Shown: one piece after another, positions 47,306-59,515 of the stretch
Layout of the letters: each line of letters opens with the position of its first letter
Position numbering within the stretch: the stretch's first letter is position 1
Assembly (NCBI GenBank): GCA_006176705.1
Contig: QRFJ01000046.1
Span: forward strand, 3,024,545-3,088,544
Reading direction: 5' to 3'
Length of the DNA: 64,000 nucleotides
Origin: Cocos nucifera
Lineage: Eukaryota; Streptophyta; Magnoliopsida; Arecales; Arecaceae
Position numbers and translations under genes: made by a program
Notes under the pieces: generated by a model
Told to the model about the DNA's origin: nothing
Databases searched by the model: none
The model's input: the letters and a program-made list of their open reading frames with translations, nothing else

Positions 47306-48386
47306 ATGTGTAGAAAACCTTGTTGCTCTAAGGAGGGACTCAATCGGGGCGCATGGTCTGCTCACGAGGATAAGATGCTCGCCGATTACGTTAAAGCCCA
47401 CGGTGAAGGCAAATGGACAGACCTCCCGAAGAGAGCAGGCGAGGAGACTTGACCATTTGCAGCAGTCCACAGGAACGTGCATGGATTCCTTCACTAGAAT
47501 TTAATTTCTTCAAAATTTTTGTTCATTAGTATTTTCTCTTGCTTTTGATGAATGTTCCCAGTTCATTTTCAGAAAAACTCAAGCACAGCTCCTCTCAAAT
47601 TAAAGAACGAACGACAACAACAAAAGTAAAAAATAAAAAAAATCTAGTCACTACATTTTGCTTGTACATGTAGTTCAATTTGTTATCGTGACGACAAACA
47701 AAAATTTGCAATTTTGAGGTTAATTAATGGATTCTCAGGGTTAAAACGTTGCGGTAAGAGTTGCCGGCTCCGCTGGTTGAACTACTTGAGGCCTGGCATC
47801 AAGAGAGGTAATATTTCCCATGAGGAGGAGGATCTCATCATCAGACTTCATAAACTCCTCGGCAACCGGTAGAGATCGTAAAATACAACCTCTATCACTT
47901 GTTCAACTTGGGACAAACTTGCACTCCTTAATTTTCTAATACAATTATTTGAATCTTCGCAGATGGTCACTCATAGCAGGAAGATTGCCGGGTCGAACAG
48001 ACAATGAAATCAAGAATTACTGGAACACAAAACTCGGCAAGGAGGTAAAGAAGGCAATCCTCGAGCGATTTAATGGAGAAAAAGTTCAAAGTAAATCAAA
48101 AGAGGAGGCAGTGGCAAGCCTAAAGGCGAAGGCACCTATAGAAGCACTGGATAAGCAATCTCATCCTGTCATCCGACCCAAGGCAGTGAGGTGCACCAAG
48201 GTATACATTCCACCACACCGAGATGATGATAAAATGGCCAACGGAAACTTGGAGCCTCATTCAAATGATGAGGATGCATTGGAATCAATACTTGAAGACG
48301 TCGAACCCTCAAATTTTTTTGTGGACTTTGACATGGAAAAGCTTTTGTCCGAACTTTATGACGATGATTTCTTGTTGCATGGATGA
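47306..48386 (+). CDS. R2R3-MYB transcription factor, TT2/C1 type
   Basis: DNA-binding regulator of the group that switches on flavonoid (proanthocyanidin or anthocyanin) genes with a bHLH partner. Exons: 47306-47438, 47739-47868, 47963-48386; 228 codons. R2 has Trp17, 37 and 57. R3 has Ile70, Trp89 and Trp108. Residues 76-95 fit the bHLH-contact motif D-L-x2-R-x3-L-x6-L-x3-R exactly. [16 protein letters not shown] at 157-172 matches the C-terminal motif of the TT2-type subgroup. Intron 1 would need a GC donor (GCAG|GCGAGG) with a normal AG acceptor; without splicing the frame ends four codons on. Residue 2 is Cys where most relatives have Gly. The acidic end DDDFLLHG suits an activator. Palm fruit-colour regulators are of this general class, but orthology is not shown here. 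Confidence 0.9.
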
Positions 48387-48575
48387 ATTACCTGGAGAAG
48401 ATAATATTGGAGTTCGTGGCCTAGACGGACGCAACATGATGCTATCACCCTGCTCTGATATTTCACGTCATTTTCATGGAGCCATGCTAGAGGAATGGAT
48501 GGTTGGGGATGGTCTTCAACCAAATCTTGCCCCATAGCTTAGTGCCCTGGCTTCTTTGCTAGATTGAGTCATGGC

Positions 48576-48590
48576 AATAAAAGAAATAAA
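48576..48590 (+). terminator. Candidate polyadenylation signals of the MYB gene
   Basis: Two AATAAA hexamers (48576-48581, 48585-48590) lie about 190-205 bases after the stop codon and just before the AT microsatellite. Confidence 0.5.
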
Positions 48591-48624
48591 CATATTGTCT
48601 TACGGAGGGTGATTCCCTTCTTTT

Positions 48625-48979
<355 letters not shown>

Positions 48980-49933
48980 AATTAATTATTGGTACGGATA
49001 ACTCTCATCAGATACGTGATGCCATCAGAAAGACCACCATCCCAGATAATACAGAAATAATAATTTACAGTCTTAGGTCGGTAATGTACTAACCTAGTAC
49101 TTTGGCTGTTGTTTAACAAGTGACAAGAATTGACTAATCGGGACTAAATCGATAATATGCCGACCACAGTAAAACCAGAACGGTAAGCTACCATACCCAA
49201 TTTATGGGCGACATCTCTCTAGATCTGTATTTAATCGATTTTCCAGTAAGCTAAAATCATATCAGCATTCACTCTGCCTAAAAGCAGGCGACAGCCCAGG
49301 ATCAACAGAACATCGATTTTCTACCGATGTGGATAATCATTATGCACAGAATCCACAACCCAAACCTCTCAAGATCGGTAAAATACTGATCTCACCAATC
49401 TAGATCGATAATTTACCGATCTCGACACTTTCCAGAAGCCAGCTAAAGCATCGACTGCATTTTAATCAAAATGTGATCCTCTTTCAGTTGTATTCCAACT
49501 AATCTCTAGCAAGACCAACGACCGACAGCTATAATCCAACTGGCCATAACAAACAAACGACCTAACAAACCCTCCGTAAGGTCTGAATGATCCCTCTATA
49601 AATAGGGGATAGGGTATCCCTCCAGGTAAGCTCATGCTTGAGATCCACAACCAAAATTCTGTTGAAATCAATCCTCGACTTTTTCACTGAAGAAAGATTG
49701 AGATCCCTCCAAAACTCTCTCACTTTGTCTTCTGAATTTTTATTTTTCACTATCTATTCTCAAAGCCTTAGCTGACTTAAGCATCGGAGGATATCCCACC
49801 AATTTTTGGATTTTTCTTGTAGATTCTCCGACGATCCGAGTCAACCCAACCCAACCGGCTCTCCAATCCGAGATCTTCACTCCATTCTAAAGCCTTGCAG
49901 CAATAGATTGAAGCTTGCAGCAATAGATTGAAG
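48980..49933 (+). repeat. Element 3 left LTR (start uncertain) with duplicated primer-site junction
   Basis: TATAAATA at 49597-49604 marks the promoter. GATCGGTAAWWTACCGATC-type palindromic pieces recur before it. The LTR/primer-site junction, CTTGCAGCAATAGATTGAAG, is present twice in tandem (49894-49913, 49914-49933), followed by CTAGAAGGAGGG, which resembles the primer region of elements 1 and 2. The start near 48980 is a guess, since no second LTR is in view. Confidence 0.55.
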
Positions 49934-49969
49934 CTAGAAGGAGGGCTATCACTCAGAAATTTATGAAAA

Positions 49970-51400
49970 ATGATTAAAAAGATACAGAATTCGACTCCAT
50001 ATTCTTTCGGAGCCCTTCCAGATATGGACCAATTGCATCCTTTGATGATGATTGATCCCCAACAGTTTAGCTTCCTAGTATAGCAGGTCTAGACTCTGAC
50101 CAATGCCATGCAATAGCTCCAGCAGGCAACGGAGCGGCGACAAGAATTGATTCCGCAAGAACCCCAAGAAGCTGCATCATGGACCAGCCACCCTTTATTT
50201 TTTCAAGAACACTACCAGGCACGCTTTCCAAATCAAGAAGATAAGTGCTCTTTTGAAGTAGAATCGACTCCTCACAACAGGATGCCACTGCGAGAGATAG
50301 ATCTTGAGTTGAAACTTCAAGATCTGGAGAAGAGACTGAAAGAGATATAACTTAGAAAACTCTCTCAGAATAAGAAAGATTTCCACCTCATTTTTTTTTC
50401 TGCTGAGATTTTGGATGAACTAGTTCCATCTCAGTTCAAAATGCCTCCCCTCGAGCCATTCGATGGCTCTATGGACCTTCAAGGCCACATTGAGAGATAC
50501 CGCGATATGATGAGGCTTCAGGATGCATCTGACGTTCTTCTTTGTATTGCTTTTTTCATTATTCTCAAGAATTCGATGAGGGTATGATTCTCTGGACTTC
50601 ATTCTGGATTCATTTCTTATTTTGATCAACTAAGCAGGCTCTTTATGGCCTATTTTGGGGGCAACCTGCTCCACTTGAAGCACTCGAACAGCTTATTCTC
50701 CATAGTATAGTAGGAGAGTGAGTTTCTTTGAGAGTATATGGCCCATTTTAATACGATCATTCTTAAAATGAAAGACTTCAATGAGTCCGTCATGATGTCA
50801 GCCCTAAAATGGAGACTCAAAAGCTACCATTTGACCTTCTTCCTCAATAAAAACTTTTCAAAAAATTATGAAGCCATGCTAGATAGAATCCAGAAGTATG
50901 CTCATACAAAAGAGGAGGAGAGGTTGAACAAAAAAAAAAAAAGAAGAAAAAAGAAGGAAAGAAGTAACCTTGCAAGGAGGAACGCAAAAATTAGGAGAGC
51001 AACAATGAACCACCTCGAAAAAATTCGAGGTCCAGAACTCCTCTCCGTAAATTTGACAGCCATGCTTCTCTATCCACCCCTTAATCACTGATCCTGATGA
51101 AGATAGAGAATCAAAAATATCTCCACCGTCCATTTTTTATGAAGGCCCTAGCTGATAAATGGAACAAAAATAAGTTTTGCCACTTTCATTGGGACCACGA
51201 GTATGACATTGAAGAATACCATCAACTTCAGGATGAGATTGAGACATTGATCCATTGAGGCTATCTTAGTAAATACGTTCAAGAATGGACAAACTAAACC
51301 CTAGAGTCATGCCAAAGACTTGAAGACACTGTTGAGTATAACTAGCCTACTGCAAGAGTCACTAATATGATCTCACAAAGCAATGGACCTCGAGGGGCAT
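49970..51400 (+). pseudogene. Element 3 gag
   Basis: FQDLEKRLKEI, SQFKMPPLEPFDGSMDLQGH and IERYRDMMRL follow the Tat gag pattern (a K-M-P-x-L-x-x-Y/F-D-G core and a following helix). ALKWRLKSYHLTFFLNKNFS with KNYEAMLDRIQKY comes later. CHFHWDHEYDIEEYHQLQDE near 51177-51240 is the usual end of gag. Several stops are present. Confidence 0.6.
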
Positions 51401-51519
51401 CCAGGAGTCCTCCCAAGAGATTGTGCACTGAAAATATCATTTTTTTTCTAATGATGATGTCAAAGGAATTTAGATCCTCTATAATGATACTATCATCGTC
51501 TTCATGATGATAGCAAATT

Positions 51520-51990
51520 ATGATGTAAAAAAAAATTTGATAGATAATGAAAGCTCAGCAGACGTGTTATTCTATGATGCTCTCTCCAAATTGAATATGT
51601 TTGACAATCTGAAATAGGTTGGCTATCATTTAGTTGGATTTTTTGATGATTCTATGGCAGTTAAAGGAGAGATAACATTGCTAGTAATAGCTGAAAAAGA
51701 GCCATATCAATCGACAGTATGGCTCACGTTCCTAGTCTTTAAAATCCCATCTACTTACAATATCATATTTAGCCAACCTAGGCTCAACGCTCTTAAAGCA
51801 ATAGTCTCGACTTATCATCTATTGGTTCGATTCCCAACCAAGTTGGGCATCGAAAAAATACGTGGAGATCAAATAATGGCCAGACAGTGCTTCCTGATAC
51901 CTTCTAAGATGAAGGCACCAATAGAAACCACACCTATCGAGATTTTCGATCAAGAGCCTGAGGTCGAGGTTGAAAAAATCTGAGCTGAAT
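51520..51990 (+). pseudogene. Element 3 protease
   Basis: IDNESSADVLFYDAL near 51541 is the active-site region, with Glu where aspartic proteases have Gly after Asp-Ser/Thr/Asn. The frame 51654-51983 continues TYNIIFSQPRLNALKAIVST, the flap and C-terminal part. Element 2 has the same Glu. Confidence 0.6.
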
Positions 51991-52079
51991 CAGCGAAGCC
52001 ATTTCTTACTGTACCTCTCCTAAAAAAAATAGTCCAAATAGGAACTCGATTAAATACCGACTTGACAAAAAAGTTAATT

Positions 52080-53420
52080 TCTTTTCTTCAAAGAAATGCT
52101 GATGTGTTCGCATGGTTAGCATCAGATATGCCTAGAATTTCAGCCAACATTATTATGCACAAACTAAATATTGACCCAAAATATAAGTTTGTGAAGCAAA
52201 AGAAGAAAAGTTTCGCTCCAGAAAGATAAAGGATGATAGATGACGAAGTTGATAAACTTTTGAAAGTAGGATTTATCAGAGAAGCATAGTATCCAAACTA
52301 GATAGCCAATGTAGTGATGGTTAAGAAGGTGAATGAAAAATGAAGAATCTATATTGATTTTACTTATCTCAATAAGACTTACCCAAAAGATAGCTTCTCT
52401 CTATCGAAAATTAATCAATTGATTGATGCAACATTAGGACACAAGCTGTTGAGCTTTATGGATGCCTTCTTCGACTATAATCAAATCAGAATGGCCCTTG
52501 AAGATGAGAAAAATACGACATTCATTACCGACAAAGATTTATATTATTATAAAATGATGCCTTTTGGTTTAAAAAATGTAGGTGTCATCTATCAGTGCCT
52601 GATAAATAAAGTCTTTATGCATCAAATTGACTGCAATATGGAGGTCTACATTGATGATATGCTGGTCAAAAACATACAAACAGATCGACATATTAACGAC
52701 TTGGAGGAAGCCTTCGGAGAACTTCACAAACACCAAATGAAACTCAACCCCAATAAGTGTGCTTTCTAATTCATAGCTGAAAGGTTTCTTGGCTTTCTTA
52801 TAATCCAGAGGGGGATAGAAGTTAACCCCGAGAAAATTCAAGCATTACTTGAAATGAAGCCTCCTACCTCCATAAAAGATGTACAGCAGCTCACTGGACG
52901 AGTGGCATCGCTTAACAGATTCATATCCAAGTCAGTCAAAAAATGCCTCCCATTCTTTAAAATATTAAAATAAATCAAAAATTTTAGATGGATAGAAGAA
53001 TGCCAGACCGCTTTTGATGAACTCAAGGCATACCTTGGCTTTGCTCTCCTGCCTTCAAAGCCTGATGAAAGTAAGAACTTATTTGTATATTTGTCTATTT
53101 CACCTAACATTGTCGGCTTGATTTTAGTTCAAGATAATGTAGGAGTACATAGACCCATCTATTATACTAGCAGACTACTACGGGATGCCAAAACTCGATA
53201 TTTTAAAATGGAGAAAATAATTTATTCTCTGATCACGATAGCTAAATAGCTCCAACTATATTTTCGAGCTCATTCTATTATTGTCTTAATAAATCAACCA
53301 TTGAGATTGATCCTCTAATGATCTGACACTTCTGACCGAATGGCCAAATGGGCCATCAAACTTGGTGAATTTGATATCTACTATCGGCCCATACCATTAA
53401 TGAAAGCTTAAGTGCTAGTT
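52080..53420 (+). pseudogene. Element 3 reverse transcriptase and first RNase H
   Basis: RT text includes LLSFMDAFFDYNQIRMALED, MMPFGLKNVGVIYQ and the catalytic YIDD at 52648-52659. The connection and RNase H follow from about 52860 (SIKDVQQLTGRVASLNRFIS; KTRYFKMEKIIYSLITIAK). Four or more stops, such as the one after NKCAF at 52767, show it is inactive. Confidence 0.75.
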
Positions 53421-53880
53421 GATTTTGTGGTAGAGTGTATAGTATCTGAAGAAAATCCAATCATTGAAATCCAAACGAAAGCCTTTGAAAAAACTCATTG
53501 GCTCTTGCATGCGGATGGAGCCTTTAATACTCAGGAAAGTGGTGCTGGTTTGATATTGGCAAACCCAAAAGAAGCTATCATCGAACATGCTCTGAAATTC
53601 AATTTCAAAACTTTCAATAATGAAGCAGAGTATGAATCCCTCATTGCAGGACTCAGAATGGCTAAAGATCTTAATATCAAGAAGCTCAAAGTCTTCAATG
53701 ATTTCCAACTAATCATTGGATAAGTACAAGATCTCTATGAAGTCAGAGATATTATTATGTCTCAATATTTGCATAATGTAAAAAAAATATCTGAAAACTT
53801 TGATGACCTCAATCATCCAAATATCGAGATCAAAAAATATCCGAGCTAATGCGCTTTCGCACCTAGCAACATCAGAATTC
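53412..53880 (+). pseudogene. Element 3 additional (archaeal-type) RNase H
   Basis: The frame 53412-53723 holds LLHADGAFNTQESGAGLILA, FNNEAEYESLIAGLRMAKDL and KLKVFNDFQLIIG. The catalytic Asp (HADG), Glu (NEAEYE) and Asp (FNDF) positions are kept. This extra RNase H marks the Tat group. TAA follows IIG and the remainder is frame-shifted. Confidence 0.7.
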
Positions 53881-54023
53881 TCTGATCTTAATCAGAAGGT
53901 ATACATTGAAGTCCTTGAAAAATCCTATACAAAAGTTGAAATGATTGCCTAGGTCAGTCATGAACCAAGCTATATTGAACTTTTAATTAATTACTTGAGC
54001 AAAGAAATATTGCCTAATGACCT

Positions 54024-55021
54024 TGTTGGGGCAGAAACTGATCGTTGTCGGACCCAGTTGGAGTGGAGATGGATGAGGTCACCGTCGGAGACCTACAAAA
54101 TAAAGTTTCATCTAGAGCCGATGAGGGGTGGCTCCGGTAGGATCCTCCGACGATCAAGTCAGCTCTGACCAATAGAAATGGAGTGCTCGAAAATAATTTC
54201 TGCAGAACTTAGAGAAGGAGAGGTGAGCTTAAAGCTTAGAGTTAGCATATTTGGAGGATCCTTTTTATAGGCGAAGCTTGATTGATGGTGACGGCCATAC
54301 TGCTTGGTAGTGGGCCATCGGAGCCGCATGAAGTTCGGTATGGAGAGGAAGGCGTCGTCAGGCAGACAGTGATAGCCATACTGGTGGGTCATGGATCGCA
54401 TAGGACTGGTTATGGAGAGAATGATGTCGTCAGTAATGGTGGCCATGTTGTCCGATTGTGGACCGCATGGAGCTTGTTACGGAGGAAAAGATACCGTCAG
54501 ACTGGTAGTGGCGGCCTACTGTCAAGGTCTGACACTCGTAGCTCGAGGAAGCAGGCATTGGTTGATGGACTCGAGCATATACCAATTCGAAAAAAGTTCA
54601 GACGTCTGGAGAAGTTCGGCCAAAGGGGAAGCTCGAAAGGAGTTCGACTCCTATGGGAGTCCAACTGAAGTTCGACCACTGAGAAGTTCGATCGGGGTGC
54701 AACCGCTAAGGAGTTTGATCGAAGGGAGAGCTTGAAAGGAGTTCGAGCTCTCGTAGGAGTCCGACTGAAGCTCGGTTGCTGAGGAGTTCGACCGACTGAA
54801 GAAGTTCGGTTAAGGCCCGACCGCTGAAAGTCTGAAGGAGCTCGATCGCTGAGAGTCCGAAAGAGCTCGACTACTGAGAGTTCGAAAAAGCTCGGCCATT
54901 GAGTTTGATCGGCTGAAGGAGTTCGACTAAGATCCATCCGTTGAAGCTCTTCCATAGTTACCAGTTGCATTAAGCTGAGCATCGAACTGAACTTCGGTAG
55001 GAGCGAGGTTTATCCCTAATA
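54024..55021 (-). repeat. Element 2 3' LTR
   Basis: About 998 bases, TGTTGGGG on the plus strand at one end and TATCCCTAATA at the other, where the other LTR has TATCCCCAACA. TATA box on the minus strand at 54262-54268. Contains repeated TTCGACC/AAGTTCG segments. Confidence 0.85.
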
Positions 55022-55189
55022 ATAGTTCCTCCACTCTCGAGTTGAAAACTTAAAGAAAGAGAGTGCAGAGAAGGCGACTGCCAAAGTTCTCTTCTGGACT
55101 CCATGCTGGTTCGGGTTGAAGCTCGGAGGAGGTCTCATCTTCAGCCAAAATTGATGTTGAAGTTGAAGCCCAGGGAAGATCTCATCTCC

Positions 55190-55610
55190 AGCCGAAGTTG
55201 AAGTAGATCTCGTCTCCTGCGGTCGAGGTCGGAGGTTGAGCTCCTCGGGGGTGATATTGTCTCTAGCAGTCAAGGCTGATTCGGAGAAGATATCCTCTCC
55301 TGTAGTCGAGGTTGATGCGGGCACTCAAGGAAGATTTTGTCTCCTACGGCCCAGGTTGGCTTGGTCGCTCGGGAGAGATCTCATCTCTAGTCGAGATTGT
55401 CGTCGTTGCTTAGAAGAGATCTTATCTCTGTTCGAGGTTGACTCGAATGCTCAGGAGAGATCTCATCTCCTGCAGCCGAGGTTGGTCCGGACCCTCGGGA
55501 GAGATCTTATCTCCTGTCGAGGTTGTCGTCGTTGTTTGGAAGAGATCTTATCTCTGACCGAGATTGACTCGAGCGCTTCAGGGAGATCTTATCTCCTGCA
55601 AACTTTGAAG
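55190..55610 (-). repeat. Element 2 minisatellite related to element 1 array B
   Basis: About nine diverged units with GGAGATAAGATCTC or GAGATGAGATCTC on the minus strand, spaced roughly 40-60 bases. It is the counterpart of 19255-20065, shorter and more diverged. Confidence 0.8.
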
Positions 55611-55639
55611 CTCAAACGTGAACTTTGCTCGCATTAGAA

Positions 55640-56470
55640 TGAGGTTCTCCTCCTATTTCTAATGGACTGTGGGGGCACATACGGGCTGCTGTTAGGACTT
55701 CTCCCTCCATCTCGTCTAAGGTGAACAAGGTCTTCGACTTTGCTCGCGTTAGGATGAGATTCTCCTCCTATTTTTAATGGACCGTGGGGGCGCATACAGA
55801 CCGTCATTCATGCCTCTTCCTCCATCTCATCTAAAGTGAATGAGGCCTTTGACTTTGCTCGCGTTCGAACAAGATTCTCCTCCTATTTCTAACGGACTGT
55901 GGGGGCACATACGGACCATCATCTATGCCTCTCCCTCCATCTCGTCTAAGGTGAACGAGGCCTTCGACTTTGCTCGCTTTAGGACGAGATTCTCCTTCTA
56001 TTCTTAATGGACTGTGGGGGCACATACGGACCATCGTCCGTGCCTCTCTCTCCATCTCATCTAAGGTGAATGAGGCCTTCGACTTTGCTCGCGTTAGGAT
56101 GAGGTTCTCTTCCTATTCCAAACGGACTATGGGAGCACATACGAGCTGCTGTCAGGGCCTCTCCTTCCATTTCATCTAAGGTGAACGAGGCCTTCGACTT
56201 TGCTCGCGTTAGGATGAGGTTCTCCTCCTATTCCTAACGGGCTGTGGGAGCGCATACAGACCATTGTCCGTGCCTCTCCCCCCATCTCGTCTAAAGTGAA
56301 CGAGGCCTTCGACTTTGCTTGCGTTAGGACGAGGTTTTTCTCCTATTGCTAATGGACTGTGGGGGCACATAAGAGCTATTGTCTAGGCCTCCTCTCCCAT
56401 CTTGTCTAAGGTGAACGAGATCTTCGACTTTGCTCGCGTTAGGATGAGGTCCTCCTCCTGTTCCTAACGA
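55640..56470 (-). repeat. Element 2 minisatellite related to element 1 array C
   Basis: About seven units near 115 bases, each with GACTGTGGGGGCACATACGG, TCCATCTCGTCTAAGGTGAA and GACTTTGCTCGCGTTAGGA on the plus strand. These are the reverse complement of the units at 20602-21375. Confidence 0.9.
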
Positions 56471-56769
56471 GCCACTTTTGCTCATTTTTTTTCTGTCATC
56501 ACGTAATTCTTGCACTATTCCTCCGAGCTCCTTTAAGCGATAAGTTTTGGGTCGGACGACCTCCACCACTTCTTACGGATCTTTTCAATTTGAGACGAGC
56601 TTCTCTTAGCTTTGAGGCTGAGAGACGACGATGACTCCTCGAAGCACTAGGTCCCCCACTCTGAACGTCTTACCTCTAACTCTGAAGTTGTAGTACTGGA
56701 CCACCTTTCATCTGTAGGCTGCCATCCAAATGCGGGCTTCCTTCCTTTTTTCTTTCAACAGGTCGAGGT

Positions 56770-57718
56770 TAACTCTGAGGTCCTGGGAGTTGAGCTGCTC
56801 ATTGAAGCCCACGACTCGTGCAGACGGAAGCTAAAGTTTGATCGGGATAACTGCCTCCATGTCGAAGGCCAAGACAAAGGGTGTTTTCCTGATCGGCACT
56901 CTTTGTGTAGTTCGGTATGCCCAGAGGACGTGGTAGAGTTCATCCACTCAGGCTCCCTTTGCCCTATCGAGCCTTGTCTTGATGTCTTGCAGCAGGGTCC
57001 GGTTGGTCACCTCAGCCTCCTCATTGGCCTATGGATGAGGCACCGATATGAAGTGGTGGAAGATGTTTAGTCCTTCGCAGAACTCGATGAACCTCACCCC
57101 AGCGAACTATCGCCCATTGTTGGTTATAAGAGTTCAGAGCAAACCGAACTGATAGACTAGCGACTTTCAAACGAAGTCCTGCACCTTGGCCTCAGTAATT
57201 TTCGCTAGTGGTTCGGCTTCTTCTCACTTGGTGAAATAGTCGATCACAATTAGGAGAAACTTCCGTTGCTCGAATGCTATTAGAAAGGGGTCGAGTATAT
57301 CTATTCTCTACTGTGCAAATGGCCAAGATGCGCTTAGCAGAGCAAGCTCGGATGTCGGCTGCCTTTGCACGCTAGCGTTCTTCTGACAGCGATCGCACTT
57401 CCTCACATACTCCATAAAATCGTGAAATAAGATCGGCCAGTAGTATCCCTACCGAACTAGTCTTTGCGACAGGGACCTAGCTTCTATGTGACTTCCGTAT
57501 AGTCCTTCGTGCACCTCCCATAGTACGAGATCAGCCTCTGAAGGTCGGAGATATCTCAGCAGCAGAAGGGAGTATGACCTCTTATACAATCTGTCTTCAT
57601 ATAAAACATAGCGGAAGGCCTGATTCCTGAGCTTCCGAGCTTCTTTCAGATCATGAGAAAGGACCCCCTCCTTAAGGTAGGTGATCAATGGGTCGATCCA
57701 ACTTGGCTCGAATTCCAT
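56770..57718 (-). pseudogene. Element 2 integrase
   Basis: The open stretch 57449-57718 reads LYKRSYSLLLLRYLRPSEAD and LWEVHEGLYGSHIEARSLSQ, the zinc-binding entry. Core text follows with FLLIVIDYFTK (first Asp), ITNNGR where the second Asp should be (Asn), and ANEEAEVTNRTLLQDIKTRL (Glu kept). LWAYRTTQRVPIRKTPF ends it. Stops at several points. Confidence 0.7.
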
Positions 57719-57730
57719 CTGTAGGATGAC

Positions 57731-58171
57731 CTAAGATTTCTCTATGGTTGGACACTTCAAAGTCTCCAAAAATACTTCTTTGGACAATTCGATCGGGGCA
57801 GAAGTGGCCAACTTGGAGAGAAGATTGGCTCTTGCATTTTCTTCCATCGGAATATGTTGAATGCCGAAACTATCGAAGGTCGGAGTCAAATCTCTCACTT
57901 TCTCAAGATATCTCATCATGCTTTCCTCCCGCATTTCGTAGTTGTCGCTAACTTGATCAACCACCAACTGAAAATCACTATAGACTTGAAGTCGATCTAC
58001 TTTTAATTTTCTTGCTATTTTTAATCCGATGATCAGCGCTTCATATTCGGCCCCATTGTTGATCGTGGAGAACTCGAAACATAGTGCGTACTCGGCGATG
58101 ACTCCCTCAGGACTGATCAAGATCAGTCTCGCACTAGCTCTAGTGAAGTTGGACGAACCATCCACGTGCAA
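57731..58171 (-). pseudogene. Element 2 additional (archaeal-type) RNase H
   Basis: This 146-codon open frame covers the whole domain: HVDGSSNFTRASARLILISP, then NNGAEYEALIIGLKIARKLK, then LQVYSDFQLVVDQVSDNYEM, with the catalytic Asp, Glu and Asp in place. It is the best preserved part of the element. It sits between the first RNase H and integrase, as in Tat-group elements. Confidence 0.8.
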
Positions 58172-58330
58172 AGCCTAAAAGCCTTCGAGAAGATCGGCAC
58201 TTTCCTCGAGGAGGTTCGACTGTGATAGCTCGGCTTTGTCCAAGCTCGATCTTGCTTTGGTGCCGGTCATGCTCTGTTCAAGCTTGGCTTCGACTGGAAT
58301 GGTGCATTCTAGCGCAAAATCTGCCAGTAT

Positions 58331-59515
58331 CTAGGCTTTGATCGATGGCCTGGGTCGATAGTTGATGTTGAACTCTGTGAGCTTGATTATCCATTTTGTG
58401 ATTCTTCTGGAAGCATCCGCTCGATGAAGAATTATTTTTATTGGTTGGTCCGTGAAGACCGTTACGGTATGCTCTTGAAAATAAGGTCGAAGCCTTCTGA
58501 CAGTAATTAAAAGAGAGTAAGTTAGTTTTTCTAACCTAGAGTACCTGATCTCCGCATCCCTCAGGACTCGACTCATGTAGTAGATCGGTCACTGCGTCTT
58601 TACTTCTTCCTTGATCAGGACTGCCGCTAGGGCCATCGAAGAGACAGCTAGATACAAAAATAATTCTTTTCTGAATTTAGGCTTTGCCAGTAATGGGGGT
58701 GAGCCGAGGTAGTTTTTAAGCTCCTTGAATGTCTGTTGGCATTCCGCCATCCAGCAGAAGTCCTTTGGTCATCTGAGAACTTGAAAGAAGGGCATGCATC
58801 GTTCGACCGACCTTGAGATAAAGCGATTTAGGGATGCCACCTTTTTCGTCCGATGCTGAACTTCTTTGATCATCTTCAGAGTGGTCATCTTCCGAATGGC
58901 TCAAATTTTCTTGAGGTTTGCTTTGATTCCGCGTCTCGACACTATGAACCCCAAAAATTTCTCGGAGGTCATGCCCAAGGCACACTTGATCGGATTTAGC
59001 TTCATCTTGTGCTTCCTGAGTACATCGAAGGTCTCTTTAAGATCGACGAGGTGGTCTGTTGAAGCTCAACTTTTGATGAGCATATCATCTACGTACACCT
59101 CCATGTTGCGATCGATCTGCTCCTTAAAGATCTTATTGACCAAATGATGGTACGTTGCTCCTATATTTTTGAGTCCAAAGGGCATGATTTTGTAACAATA
59201 AAGACCACGAATAGTAATGAAAGTGGTCTTCTCTTCGTCCTTGGGGGCCATCCGTATCTGGTTATAATCAGAAAAGACGTCTATGAAGGTAAGGAGCTCA
59301 TGGCCCGAGGTCGCGTCCACCAGTTGATCGATCCTGAGTAGGGAATAGCTGTCTTTCGGGCAGGTCTTATTCAGCTTCTTAAAGTCAACGCACATCCTCC
59401 ACTTGTTGTTCATCTTTTTGATGAGGACTATGTTTGAGATCCAGGTCGGATAATTAAACTTTCGGATGAGTTCGTCTTTAAGGAGCTTGTCTACTTTTTC
59501 GATGATTGCTTTCTA
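58331..59515 (-). pseudogene. Element 2 reverse transcriptase and first RNase H
   Basis: RT: WRMCVDFKKLNKTCPKDSYS, TFIDVFSDYNQIRMAPKDEE, KIMPFGLKNIGATYH, and YVDD at 59084-59095. A stop follows after MLIKS. RNase H: VLRDAEIRYSRLEKLTYSLL and RLRPYFQEHTVTVFTDQP, in one frame at 58331-58576. Two to three stops and at least one frame change lie between. Confidence 0.78.
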
